From CAYLUN01 sp964386865 (GTDB taxonomy: Bacteria; Verrucomicrobiota; Kiritimatiellia; RFP12; UBA1067), in assembly GCA_964386865.1 (NCBI GenBank), contig CAYLUN010000113.1, positions 1 through 16,048 of the forward strand: DNA of 16,048 nucleotides, written 5' to 3'. Within the stretch, counting starts at the first letter, position 1; each line of letters opens with the position of its first letter. This document shows positions 1-6,637 of the stretch, piece after piece. Below the pieces are notes generated by a model. It searched no databases. It worked only from the letters and a program-made list of their open reading frames with translations, and had not been told where the DNA came from. The position numbers and the translations under genes are program-made.

Positions 1-1131
1 CGCGGGCACCGGCAGCAGCGAGACCGCCAAGGCCTTGACGTCGCGCGCGTTGCCGCGCCCCGTGTCGATGCGCGCGATCAGCCGCTCGAGGTCGCGCACG
101 CCAGCGAGCTTCTCGCGCAGGTCGTTCAGCAGCAGGCGCGACTTCGTGAAGCACTCCACGGCGTCGAGCCGCGCCCCGATGGCGGCAGCCTGCCGCAGGG
201 GCCGCACCAGCCACGACCGCAGCAGGCGCGCGCCCATCGGCGTCTGCGTGTTGTTCAGCACGCCGAGCAGCGTCACTCCGGGCGCCTTGCCGCGCTGCGG
301 GATGAGGTCGAGGTTCACGCAGGTGCTCTCGTCGAGCATCAGGAAGTCGGCCGCCTGCCGCACCTGAAGCGACCGCACGTGGCCCACGTTGTGGCGCAGC
401 TCCTCATTCACGTAGTGGATAAGCGCGCCGGCCGGGCAGACCAGCGCGGGCTGGCCCTCGCAGCCGTAGCCTTCGAGGGAATGCACGTGGAAATGCCGCA
501 GCAGCCGGTCGTAGGCGCAGTCGTACTCCAGCGTCCAGTCGTCGAGCTCCGTCACCGCCCCTGCCGCGCCGGAGGCAAGCACGTCGGCCAGGCGCGCGTC
601 GGCGCGCTGCTCGCGGCCGACCAAGCACTCGCTCGGGGCGTACCGCTTGAGGTGCTCGGCCAGGGTCGCGGCGTCGCCGACCTCTTCGACCGTGAACGCG
701 CCGGTCGAAAGGTCGAGCAAGGCGAGCCCGATGCCCTTGCCCGCATAGAGGGCCGCGAGGTAGTTGTTGCGGGCCGCATCCAAGATATCGTCTTCGGTGA
801 CCGTTCCGGGCGTGACGACGCGCGTGACTTCGCGCCGCACGATGCCCTTGGCTTGCGAGGGGTCTTCCACTTGGTCGCAGATCGCGGCTTTCTTGCCGGC
901 GCGGATGAGCTTGGCCAGGTAGGCGTCCAGGGCGTGGTAGGGCACGCCGCACATGGGCATGCCGGTGCGCTGCGTCAGCGCCACGCCCAAGATCGGAGCA
1001 GCCGCGCGCGCATCGTCGAAGAACATCTCGTAGAAATCCCCGAGCCGGAACAGCAGGATCACGCCCTCCGGCAGTTCCGCCTTGATGCGCCGGTACTGCC
1101 GCATCATCGGGGTCAACTCTTCTCCAGCCAT
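1..1131 (-). CDS. mutS: DNA mismatch repair protein MutS, N-terminal 377 residues (C-terminus beyond left edge)
   Basis: MutS recognises base mismatches and small loops in DNA and starts methyl-directed or nick-directed repair in the cytoplasm. The frame is open from the ATG at 1131 to base 1 with no stop, so the gene is cut by the window edge. The protein begins MAGEELTPMMRQYRRIK and has the mismatch-reading motif GDFYEMF at residues 31-37, with the Phe33-x-Glu35 pair that stacks on the mispaired base. MCGVPYHALDAYLAKLIRAG follows (domain I), then the connector domain with LLDLSTGAFTVEEVGD, then the start of the lever/core domain with LERLIARIDTGRGNARDVKAL. The ATPase domain is outside the window. 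AGGAG (1145-1141) stands 9 nt before the ATG and supports this start. It lies 98 nt downstream of the GT2 gene on the same strand, probably without functional link. Family assignment is very secure. Confidence 0.97.
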   Translation of the reverse strand, partial: MAGEELTPMMRQYRRIKAELPEGVILLFRLGDFYEMFFDDARAAAPILGVALTQRTGMPMCGVPYHALDAYLAKLIRAGKKAAICDQVEDPSQAKGIVRREVTRVVTPGTVTEDDILDAARNNYLAALYAGKGIGLALLDLSTGAFTVEEVGDAATLAEHLKRYAPSECLVGREQRADARLADVLASGAAGAVTELDDWTLEYDCAYDRLLRHFHVHSLEGYGCEGQPALVCPAGALIHYVNEELRHNVGHVRSLQVRQAADFLMLDESTCVNLDLIPQRGKAPGVTLLGVLNNTQTPMGARLLRSWLVRPLRQAAAIGARLDAVECFTKSRLLLNDLREKLAGVRDLERLIARIDTGRGNARDVKALAVSLLPVPA

Positions 1132-1140
1132 GGCTTCTCG

Positions 1141-1145
1141 CTCCT
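1141..1145 (-). promoter_or_regulatory. Shine-Dalgarno site of mutS
   Basis: AGGAG on the minus strand, 9 nt upstream of the ATG at 1131. It fixes the mutS start at MAGEEL. Confidence 0.75.
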
Positions 1146-1229
1146 AAAGAAACGTTCGGAAGAGTTTCGCAAGTTGCACCCCGCCCGTCAACACCGGAGC
1201 GCGCCCGCTGCGGGGCAGCGCGTTGCGGC

Positions 1230-2159
1230 TTACCCTCGGCACTCGTTCACGCTCTCCTTGATCGTCGCCTGCGGCTTGCCGTTGCAGTTCAAGTAGAGCC
1301 TGCCGAGGTACTCGCCCACCAGGCCGATCGAAAGCAACATCGCGCCGCCAATCACGAGTTGCAGGGTCACGATGGTCATCCAGCCCTCGACGTGTTGCTC
1401 TAAGAGCACGTACTGCAGCAAGAAGAAGACCGCCAGGGAGAAACCGGCTAGCGCCAGCACCAGCCCAACCCACGCCGAGAACCGCAGCGGCCACACCGAG
1501 AAGCCGGTCGCCACCCGCATGAACACCAGCACGGACTTCGCCAAGCTGTAGGTGCTTGCGCCGCAGAAACGCGCATTGTGAGCCGCGTCACTCTGGCCGA
1601 CGTTGTACGTGATGCCGAGCAGCAAGCCGTCCACATACGGAAAGGCCCCTGTGTACTTGATGACCTCGGCGACCACCTCGCGGCGCACGACCTTGAACGG
1701 CGACAGGTAGAGGTGCTTCGGCTTGGCGATGACGATCTCCGCCAGCTTGCCGTTTAGCCAGCCGCCAGCCCGCTTCCACCACGCATGCTTCATAGTCGAG
1801 AAGTGGGCATAGCAGACGTCTAGCTCCTGCGACACGCAGTGCGCGTGCAGACGGGGAATGTCGTACGGCGAGTGCTGCAGGTCGTCGTCCATGATTACCG
1901 CGAACGCGCCGCGCGCCTTGCGCAGCCCGCTCAGGATAGCGTTGTCCTGCCCCGCGTTCTTCCGCAGCCGAACGCCGACGACCGCCCTGTCCTTCTCGCA
2001 CAGGCCCTTGATGACGCGCCAGCTGCCGTCTGCGCTCTGGTCGTCCACGAGGATCAGTTCGTAGACTCTCCCCTTCAGCGCGTCGGCGAGCTGCCGATAC
2101 AGCTCCTCGAGGCAGCCCGCGCTATTGTACACGGGCACGATCACGCTCAGCTCGACCAT
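1230..2159 (-). CDS. GT2 glycosyltransferase, polyprenyl-phosphate type (GtrB/ArnC/DPM1-like)
   Basis: Membrane-anchored family 2 glycosyltransferase, 309 aa. Relatives move a sugar from a nucleotide-sugar to undecaprenyl phosphate on the cytoplasmic face. The GT-A domain starts with LSVIVPVYNS (4-13). LILVDDQSADGSW (35-47) and NAGQDNAIL (68-76) are typical of the family, and DDDLQHSP (91-98) carries the metal-binding aspartates. Two hydrophobic segments at about 226-254 and 261-284 give the usual two-helix C-terminal anchor, followed by GEYLGRLYL, a family hallmark. The ATG at 2159 lies inside the end of the methyltransferase gene (13-nt overlap), with GGAGG just upstream within that gene, so the two are probably translationally coupled. 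The natural partner would be a GT-C enzyme that uses the lipid-linked sugar, and one is encoded divergently at 2895. The sugar is unknown. Confidence 0.92.
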   Translation of the reverse strand: MVELSVIVPVYNSAGCLEELYRQLADALKGRVYELILVDDQSADGSWRVIKGLCEKDRAVVGVRLRKNAGQDNAILSGLRKARGAFAVIMDDDLQHSPYDIPRLHAHCVSQELDVCYAHFSTMKHAWWKRAGGWLNGKLAEIVIAKPKHLYLSPFKVVRREVVAEVIKYTGAFPYVDGLLLGITYNVGQSDAAHNARFCGASTYSLAKSVLVFMRVATGFSVWPLRFSAWVGLVLALAGFSLAVFFLLQYVLLEQHVEGWMTIVTLQLVIGGAMLLSIGLVGEYLGRLYLNCNGKPQATIKESVNECRG

Positions 2160-2749
2160 ACCACCTCCACGATCATGTCGTGCGCGACGCTGACGACCCG
2201 GTACTCGAAGCCCACGTCCAGCCGAAGCCGGTCGAGCGCTTGGGTCAGCGACGCCTCCGTGAAGCGAAACACCTCATCGCGCGCTCCCGCCCGCGTGAGC
2301 CGCATCGCCAGATAGCGGCGAAGCCCCCCCGCGTGCGTCCAGTTCCGCACCGGCTCCGATAGCACAAAGCGGGCGGACGACCGCTTGACGCGCGCGAACA
2401 GCTCTGGCAGATTCCGCTCGAAATGGTACAGCGAGCCCATCATGACGCAGAGGTCGCAAGCGGGCAGCGCCTCGCCCCGCAGGAGGTCCGCCTGCCGCGC
2501 GTCAAACCCGAGCTTCACGGCATGCGCGACGAACGCCTCGCTTAGATCCAGCCCCGTCCAGCACACGCCGCGCTGCCGACAGCGCGCGGCCACGGCCACG
2601 TCGCCGAAGCACAGCTCCAGCACGGCGCGGTCGTTCTCGCGGATCAGCGCGCACACGCTCTCAAAGCGTTCGCTATACCGGCCCCGGTACAGAAGCCCCA
2701 TCGCCAAGCGGTAGAGACCCACACTTCCGTAGATGATACTCCTGCCCAT
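2147..2749 (-). CDS. Class I SAM-dependent methyltransferase
   Basis: Putative small-molecule or glycan methyltransferase, 200 aa from the ATG at 2749. Rossmann-type signs are VLELCFGDVAVAA at about 43-55 (motif I), GLDLS at 66-70 with Asp68 as likely ribose-binding residue, DLLRGEALPACDLCVMMGSL at about 88-106 and a C-terminal strand ending in VEVVWSS. Motif I is degenerate: the usual GxGxG reads CFGDVA. The substrate cannot be read from sequence. Overlap with the GT2 gene suggests they act on the same product, such as a methylated sugar or lipid-linked intermediate. The frame extends to a TTG at 2788, but neither start has a clear Shine-Dalgarno; the ATG is preferred because the added residues look untypical. 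Confidence 0.78.
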   Translation of the reverse strand: MGRSIIYGSVGLYRLAMGLLYRGRYSERFESVCALIRENDRAVLELCFGDVAVAARCRQRGVCWTGLDLSEAFVAHAVKLGFDARQADLLRGEALPACDLCVMMGSLYHFERNLPELFARVKRSSARFVLSEPVRNWTHAGGLRRYLAMRLTRAGARDEVFRFTEASLTQALDRLRLDVGFEYRVVSVAHDMIVEVVWSS

Positions 2750-2821
2750 ATCGCTGTGGATTCTTACACGATTCGGATAGGGGCACAACTTTTTTTGCCC
2801 GAATTTTTTCTTTGCAATAAA

Positions 2822-2850
2822 TTGCGCGCGCGCCTCGTCTGTGCTAGATT
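2822..2850 (+). promoter_or_regulatory. Possible sigma70-like promoter of the GT-C gene
   Basis: TTGCGC (2822-2827) and TAGATT (2845-2850) are separated by 17 bp, in the only AT-rich stretch of the left half (about 2785-2880). The matches are weak (3/6 and 4/6), but position and spacing fit the gene starting at 2895. The same divergent gap must also hold the methyltransferase promoter, for which no convincing boxes were seen. Confidence 0.4.
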
Positions 2851-2879
2851 ACTGATAAGAAGATCAGTTTGTCTCTTAT
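2851..2879 (+). promoter_or_regulatory. Two overlapping small inverted repeats in the 5' leader of the GT-C gene
   Basis: ACTGAT (2851-2856) pairs with ATCAGT (2863-2868) around a 6-nt loop. ATAAGA (2855-2860) pairs with TCTTAT (2874-2879). The two share bases 2855-2856 and so exclude each other. They sit between the proposed -10 box and the ribosome binding site. They could be an operator or a simple leader structure; no function is shown. Confidence 0.35.
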
Positions 2880-2884
2880 TGGGC

Positions 2885-2891
2885 AGGAGGT
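2885..2891 (+). promoter_or_regulatory. Strong Shine-Dalgarno of the GT-C gene, unusual spacing
   Basis: AGGAGGT ends only 3 nt before the ATG at 2895 and 9 nt before an in-frame GTG at 2901. The short spacing to the ATG leaves the GTG (two codons later) as a possible true start. Confidence 0.6.
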
Positions 2892-2894
2892 GGC

Positions 2895-4895
2895 ATGCGT
2901 GTGGCGGCGATCGCGAACCGGCTTTTCGGCAGAACGCTCTCGGCGAGACTGTTTCTCGGCGGCCTGTTGCTGCTCCTGCTGGTTGCGACGCGCTGGGCGT
3001 GGATCGACTGCGACGGCGGCGTGCCGACCCTGAACGAATACGGCTACTTCGCCACCGACGAGGGCTACTACTGCGGCGGCGGGAGGCAGAAGCTTCTCCG
3101 GGATCGCTTCGTCTCGGCCACGCGGTCAACGCCTTGCACGTACGCCATCTGCCCGTCAACGCATGTTTTGACCTGGTGGTCGTTCCTGATCTTTGGCCAG
3201 ACCACGTGGGCCCATCGGTTTTTCCCGCTCCTCTTCTGCAGCTGCGCATGGCTCGCCATCTTTCATTTCCTGTCGCGAAAGACGCTGCCGTGGATTGCGT
3301 TTCTGCTCTGCGCGATCTGCGTGCTGAACCCCTTCCTGATCGCGTACGGGCGAACGGCCTGCAACGACACGTTGATGGGGTCGCTCTTGCTTCTCGGCTA
3401 CATCGTGACCCGAAAGAAGGGCTGGCTCTTTCCGTTCGCGGGCGGCTTCGTTTTCGGCCTGGGCCTTTGGGTCAAGATGTCGATCTGGGCGCTGTTCCCC
3501 ATCGGACTGAGCGCGGCTGCGATGACGCATGACGTACGGCAGCGCGTGCGCCGCATGGCCCTGTTCCTCGCCGGGTTCGGCGTGTCCGTGTGCGCCCAAT
3601 ACGGGCTGATCCGGCTCATGCTCGTTGAATCCGCAGCCATGCAGAGCGTCAGCGTTGACGACCTGTTAAAGGCCTCAAATGCGGCGCCTCCACTGCCGAA
3701 CCTCTTCGATGGGGAGCTCGTGTTCAAAGCCCTGTCTTCGTTCCCGCGCTGCCCCTCAGACGGCGTGCTGAGCCTCTGGATCGCGCTCTTTCTGGTGTTG
3801 CCTGCGCTGCTCTTGCTCCGGCGCCTGGCGGAGAGGCCGTTCCGCTGGGACGGACGCCTCATTCTCTATCTCGCTCTTCCGCTGTATGCGGCGGGCATCA
3901 TCGTACTGCCGGTTTTCTATTCCCACTACTACATACCGATCATCATGTTCGTCCCCATCGTCTGGTTCGAGGCCCGGCGCGACCTGAAGCAGTGGGCCGG
4001 CGGCAGCCCTTATCTGAGCGCGGCCCTGCTGGCCGGCACCCTGTTGGCCGTGATGCTGGCCTACAATGCATTCACCGTCTATCCGGATGAGGCAACCGGG
4101 CTCTCAAACTATCTGTCAAACGCCTACAACCTGCCGCCGAAATGCGTCTGGACGCGCAACGGCTGGCACATCCTGTCGGGGGCCGCGCTCCTGACGTTGA
4201 CGGCCCTGTGGGCGCGGCAGCGCAGGCCCACCGCGTGGGTTGTGGCTGGCGCTCTGCTCTCGGCGCTGGGGGTCGCGGATCTTTGTTTTTCAACCATCCC
4301 GCTCTGCGAAGCTTACAAATACACGACCATTTTTTCCGCCACGATCAACGACGTGGCCTACGTGCTCCAGGCGTGCTCCATTCTGCTCTTCTTCGCCGTG
4401 TGGGGCTTGCCCGGCCTGTTCCGGCGCGGCGTGCGCTGGTATCTGCTTCTGCTCGCCCTGTTCGTCTGCTGCACGCTCGCGAATCCGGTGTGGCGCAACG
4501 CCGCTGGCGAGCTGACACAGCGTGGCCACCTGCACAAGCAGGCGATCGCCGAACTCGCCAGGCTGGTTCCGGACAACGCGGTCGTTTTCGGCGAGCGCGC
4601 GCCCCAGCTCTTCCTGTCGCTCTACCCGCGCGTGACGGCTGTACCCAACCACGACCCGGTCCCCGTCGTGCTGGCCATCCAAGAGAAGTACCCGGATGCG
4701 CCGCTGTTCGCGCTCTTGGACTCTGAACACAACTACCATTTCACCCACTACGAGAACAATAAGGACAAGATCCAGATGCAGGTTCTCAGGACGCTGAAGC
4801 TCCCCAGCTTCAACACCTGCCGCCCCTCCGATGTCTTTCTGGTCAGACTTCACGTGCTCAAGCCCCAGGCGCCTTCGGGCCCGCGCGCGCCGTGA
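2895..4895 (+). CDS. Multi-pass GT-C glycosyltransferase (ArnT/PMT, GT39/GT83-like)
   Basis: Integral membrane glycosyltransferase of 666 aa. GT-C relatives take a sugar from a polyprenyl-phosphate donor and put it on lipid A, protein or other glycans on the outer face of the inner membrane. A first membrane helix (about 18-34) leads into a periplasmic loop with TDEGYY (54-59), whose Asp-Glu pair matches the catalytic acidic motif in the first loop of ArnT/PMT enzymes. Many further hydrophobic segments follow to about residue 530, then a soluble-looking tail of about 130 residues (from about NPVWRNAAGE). Length and layout fit the family. It is divergent from the methyltransferase/GT2 pair, which could supply the lipid-linked sugar. 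Acceptor and sugar cannot be told from sequence. Confidence 0.85.
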   Translation: MRVAAIANRLFGRTLSARLFLGGLLLLLLVATRWAWIDCDGGVPTLNEYGYFATDEGYYCGGGRQKLLRDRFVSATRSTPCTYAICPSTHVLTWWSFLIFGQTTWAHRFFPLLFCSCAWLAIFHFLSRKTLPWIAFLLCAICVLNPFLIAYGRTACNDTLMGSLLLLGYIVTRKKGWLFPFAGGFVFGLGLWVKMSIWALFPIGLSAAAMTHDVRQRVRRMALFLAGFGVSVCAQYGLIRLMLVESAAMQSVSVDDLLKASNAAPPLPNLFDGELVFKALSSFPRCPSDGVLSLWIALFLVLPALLLLRRLAERPFRWDGRLILYLALPLYAAGIIVLPVFYSHYYIPIIMFVPIVWFEARRDLKQWAGGSPYLSAALLAGTLLAVMLAYNAFTVYPDEATGLSNYLSNAYNLPPKCVWTRNGWHILSGAALLTLTALWARQRRPTAWVVAGALLSALGVADLCFSTIPLCEAYKYTTIFSATINDVAYVLQACSILLFFAVWGLPGLFRRGVRWYLLLLALFVCCTLANPVWRNAAGELTQRGHLHKQAIAELARLVPDNAVVFGERAPQLFLSLYPRVTAVPNHDPVPVVLAIQEKYPDAPLFALLDSEHNYHFTHYENNKDKIQMQVLRTLKLPSFNTCRPSDVFLVRLHVLKPQAPSGPRAP

Positions 4896-5059
4896 TCGGC
4901 CCGCTCCTAGCCGCTTTTCGTTCTTCTCTTGTGAACGGCCGACATGGTATTTTACTCATGCCCCATGTGGCGAGGCTGATGGGGAAGCGCGGCCGGCTGC
5001 GGCAGCGAGGTGTATCTTCCGAGACCTGCGATTATGAGTGACGGCGTTGAACGGCAGGG

Positions 5060-5103
5060 ACGCCACCCTGGCGTTGTATGCGGACGGCAGGGGGCTGCCG
5101 TCC
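5060..5103. repeat. Tandem hairpins upstream of the Gfo/Idh/MocA gene
   Basis: Two perfect hairpins lie in the 269-bp gap after the GT-C gene. The first is ACGCCA (5060-5065) with TGGCGT (5069-5074), loop CCC. The second is GGACGGCAG (5082-5090) with CTGCCGTCC (5095-5103), loop GGGG. No T-tract follows, so a Rho-independent terminator is not evident. The second matches the GGACG...CGTCC pattern seen again at 10272 and 10498. Confidence 0.7.
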
Positions 5104-5164
5104 CTACCCAGGGCTCAGTGCTCCGTTGCCCACTTGCGCAGGTCTCAACAGACAGGGGGGGAGA

Positions 5165-6439
5165 ATGACGAACGTATCGCGTCGTGCGTTTCTGAAGGCG
5201 GCGGCCGCGGCGGCCGCGCCGACCATCATCCCGTCTTCGGTGCGGGGGGCGCACGCGCCCAGCAACCGCATCAACGTGGCCACGGTCGGCCTGGGCCCAA
5301 TGGGCAAAGGCCACATGGGCGCGCTGCTGGGCAATCCCGGCGCGCAGGTGGTTGCCGTTTGCGACATCTTCAAGCTGAAAATCGACACGGGGTGCGAGCA
5401 GGTCAACGCCCGCTACGAGGAGGCTAAAAAGGCCGGCTCCTACACGGGCTGCAAGGGCTTCCTCGATTTCCGCGAACTGCTGGCCCTGCCGGGCCTCGAT
5501 GCCGTGACCATCGCCACGCCTGACCACTGGCATGCGCTCGTCGCCGTCGCCGCCTGCGCTGCCGGCAAGGACGTCTACTGCGAGAAGCCGCTGGGCCTGA
5601 CCCACTTCGAGTCCCGCGCCATCGCGAACGCCGCCCGACGCTTCGGCACGGTCTTCCAGGTGGGTTCGCAGCAGCGCTCGGACGATAAGTTCCGCCACGC
5701 CTGCGAACTGGCTCGCAACGGCCTGATCGGCGACATCAAAGAGGTCTTCATCGCGGTGGGCGGCTCGCCGAAGCCGTACTGCACGCTCCCCGCCGAAACC
5801 CTTCCCGAAGGGCTCGACTGGAACATGTGGCTGGGGCCGGCGCCGGTCCGCCCCTACAACAAAGTGCTTTGCCCGGACGTGTGGCAGCACGGCTTCTCCG
5901 GCTGGCGCGGTTACGCCGAGTTCGGCGGAGGCGGACAGGCTGACTTTGGCGCCCACCATTACGACATCGCCCAGTGGGGGCTGGGCATGGACGAGTCGGG
6001 CCCCGTCGAAGTCATCCCCCCCACCAAGAGCCAGCCGCTGACCTACCGCTACGCCAGCGGCGTCACGATGTACCGCTCCGGCAAGGAGCCCGGTGCCGCC
6101 ATCACCTTTGTCGGCACGCAAGGCTGGGTGGGCGTCAACCGCGGCAGCTTCCTCAAGAGCAGCCGCGTCGCTCTGGAGACCTACGCCTTCCGCCCCTCGG
6201 ACATCCGCCTCTACAAGAGCGCCAACCACATGCAGAACTGGCTCGACTGCGTCAAGACGCGCGGCCCCACCATCTGCACGGCTGAAACCGGCCACCGCAC
6301 CGCGACGATCTGCCAGATCGGCACCATCGCCGAAACCCTCGGCCGCCCGCTCACGTGGGATCCGGCCGCCGAACGCTTCGGCGACGAAGCCGCCTGCCGC
6401 ATGTTGCGCCGCGAGATGCGCGCGCCCTGGGCGATCTAG
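5165..6439 (+). CDS. Tat-exported Gfo/Idh/MocA-family oxidoreductase
   Basis: NAD(P)-dependent sugar or polyol oxidoreductase, 424 aa, probably periplasmic. The N-terminus MTNVSRRAFLK has a twin-arginine motif (Arg6-Arg7), followed by an alanine-rich hydrophobic stretch and likely cleavage near residue 31 (RGAHA). The Rossmann domain has VATVGLGPMGKGH (38-50) as nucleotide-binding loop and VVAVCD (62-67). EKPLGLT (140-146) holds the conserved catalytic Lys141. ADFGAHHYDIAQW (259-271) is the C-domain active-site histidine motif, typical of the bacterial Tat-type subgroup abundant in Planctomycetes, Lentisphaerae and Kiritimatiellae. The ATG at 5165 was chosen because it puts the Tat motif at the N-terminus and follows a G-rich GGGGGGGAG (5155-5163). 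The frame runs open to 5078, but that extension would bury the signal. The substrate is not predictable. Confidence 0.93.
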   Translation: MTNVSRRAFLKAAAAAAAPTIIPSSVRGAHAPSNRINVATVGLGPMGKGHMGALLGNPGAQVVAVCDIFKLKIDTGCEQVNARYEEAKKAGSYTGCKGFLDFRELLALPGLDAVTIATPDHWHALVAVAACAAGKDVYCEKPLGLTHFESRAIANAARRFGTVFQVGSQQRSDDKFRHACELARNGLIGDIKEVFIAVGGSPKPYCTLPAETLPEGLDWNMWLGPAPVRPYNKVLCPDVWQHGFSGWRGYAEFGGGGQADFGAHHYDIAQWGLGMDESGPVEVIPPTKSQPLTYRYASGVTMYRSGKEPGAAITFVGTQGWVGVNRGSFLKSSRVALETYAFRPSDIRLYKSANHMQNWLDCVKTRGPTICTAETGHRTATICQIGTIAETLGRPLTWDPAAERFGDEAACRMLRREMRAPWAI

Positions 6440-6447
6440 CGGGTACG

Positions 6448-6608
6448 GAGGTCAGAGGTCAGAGGTCAGAGGTCAGAGGTCAGAGGTCAGAGGCCAGAAG
6501 TCAGAGGTCAGAGGTCAGAGGTCAGAGGTCAGAGGTCAGAGGTCAGAGGTCAGAGTTCAGAGTTCAGAAGTCAGCAGTCAGCAGTCAGAGGTCAGAGGTC
6601 AGAGGTCA
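6448..6608. repeat. Heptamer tandem array, 23 units of GAGGTCA
   Basis: The 161 bp are exactly 23 consecutive 7-bp units in perfect phase. Sixteen units are exact GAGGTCA. Unit 7 is GAGGCCA, units 8 and 18 GAAGTCA, units 16-17 GAGTTCA and units 19-20 GCAGTCA. It starts 8 bp after the stop of the oxidoreductase and ends 29 bp before the HEAT-gene start, filling most of that gap. Seven is not a multiple of three, so this is not a coding repeat. Adjacent identical variants suggest growth by slippage. Confidence 0.97.
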
Positions 6609-6637
6609 GAATCGCCATCGCCTATGAGCCAATCATT

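Noticed and set aside
404..952. 182-codon minus-strand frame inside mutS
   Set aside because: Out of frame with mutS on the same strand and rich in Arg/Ala/Pro; the mutS frame reads through the whole region with clear family motifs.
1207..1219. GCTGC-GGG-GCAGC hairpin between the GT2 gene and mutS as a terminator
   Set aside because: The stem is only 5 bp and no T-tract follows on either strand; expected often at this GC content.
2750..2788. TTG start at 2788 for the methyltransferase
   Set aside because: No ribosome site and no family-like residues in the added 13 codons; the ATG at 2749 is more likely, though not proven.
5078..5164. Upstream ATG (5078) extension of the Gfo/Idh/MocA protein
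   Set aside because: It would put 29 residues before the Tat motif and runs through the hairpins; the ATG at 5165 follows a G-rich ribosome site and gives a proper Tat signal.
4952..6295. 447-codon minus-strand open frame opposite the Gfo/Idh/MocA gene
   Set aside because: A GC-rich shadow: the plus-strand gene has clear Tat, Rossmann and active-site motifs, while this frame has none.
6448..6608. CRISPR array
   Set aside because: Units are 7 bp and adjoin without spacers; no cas gene is present.
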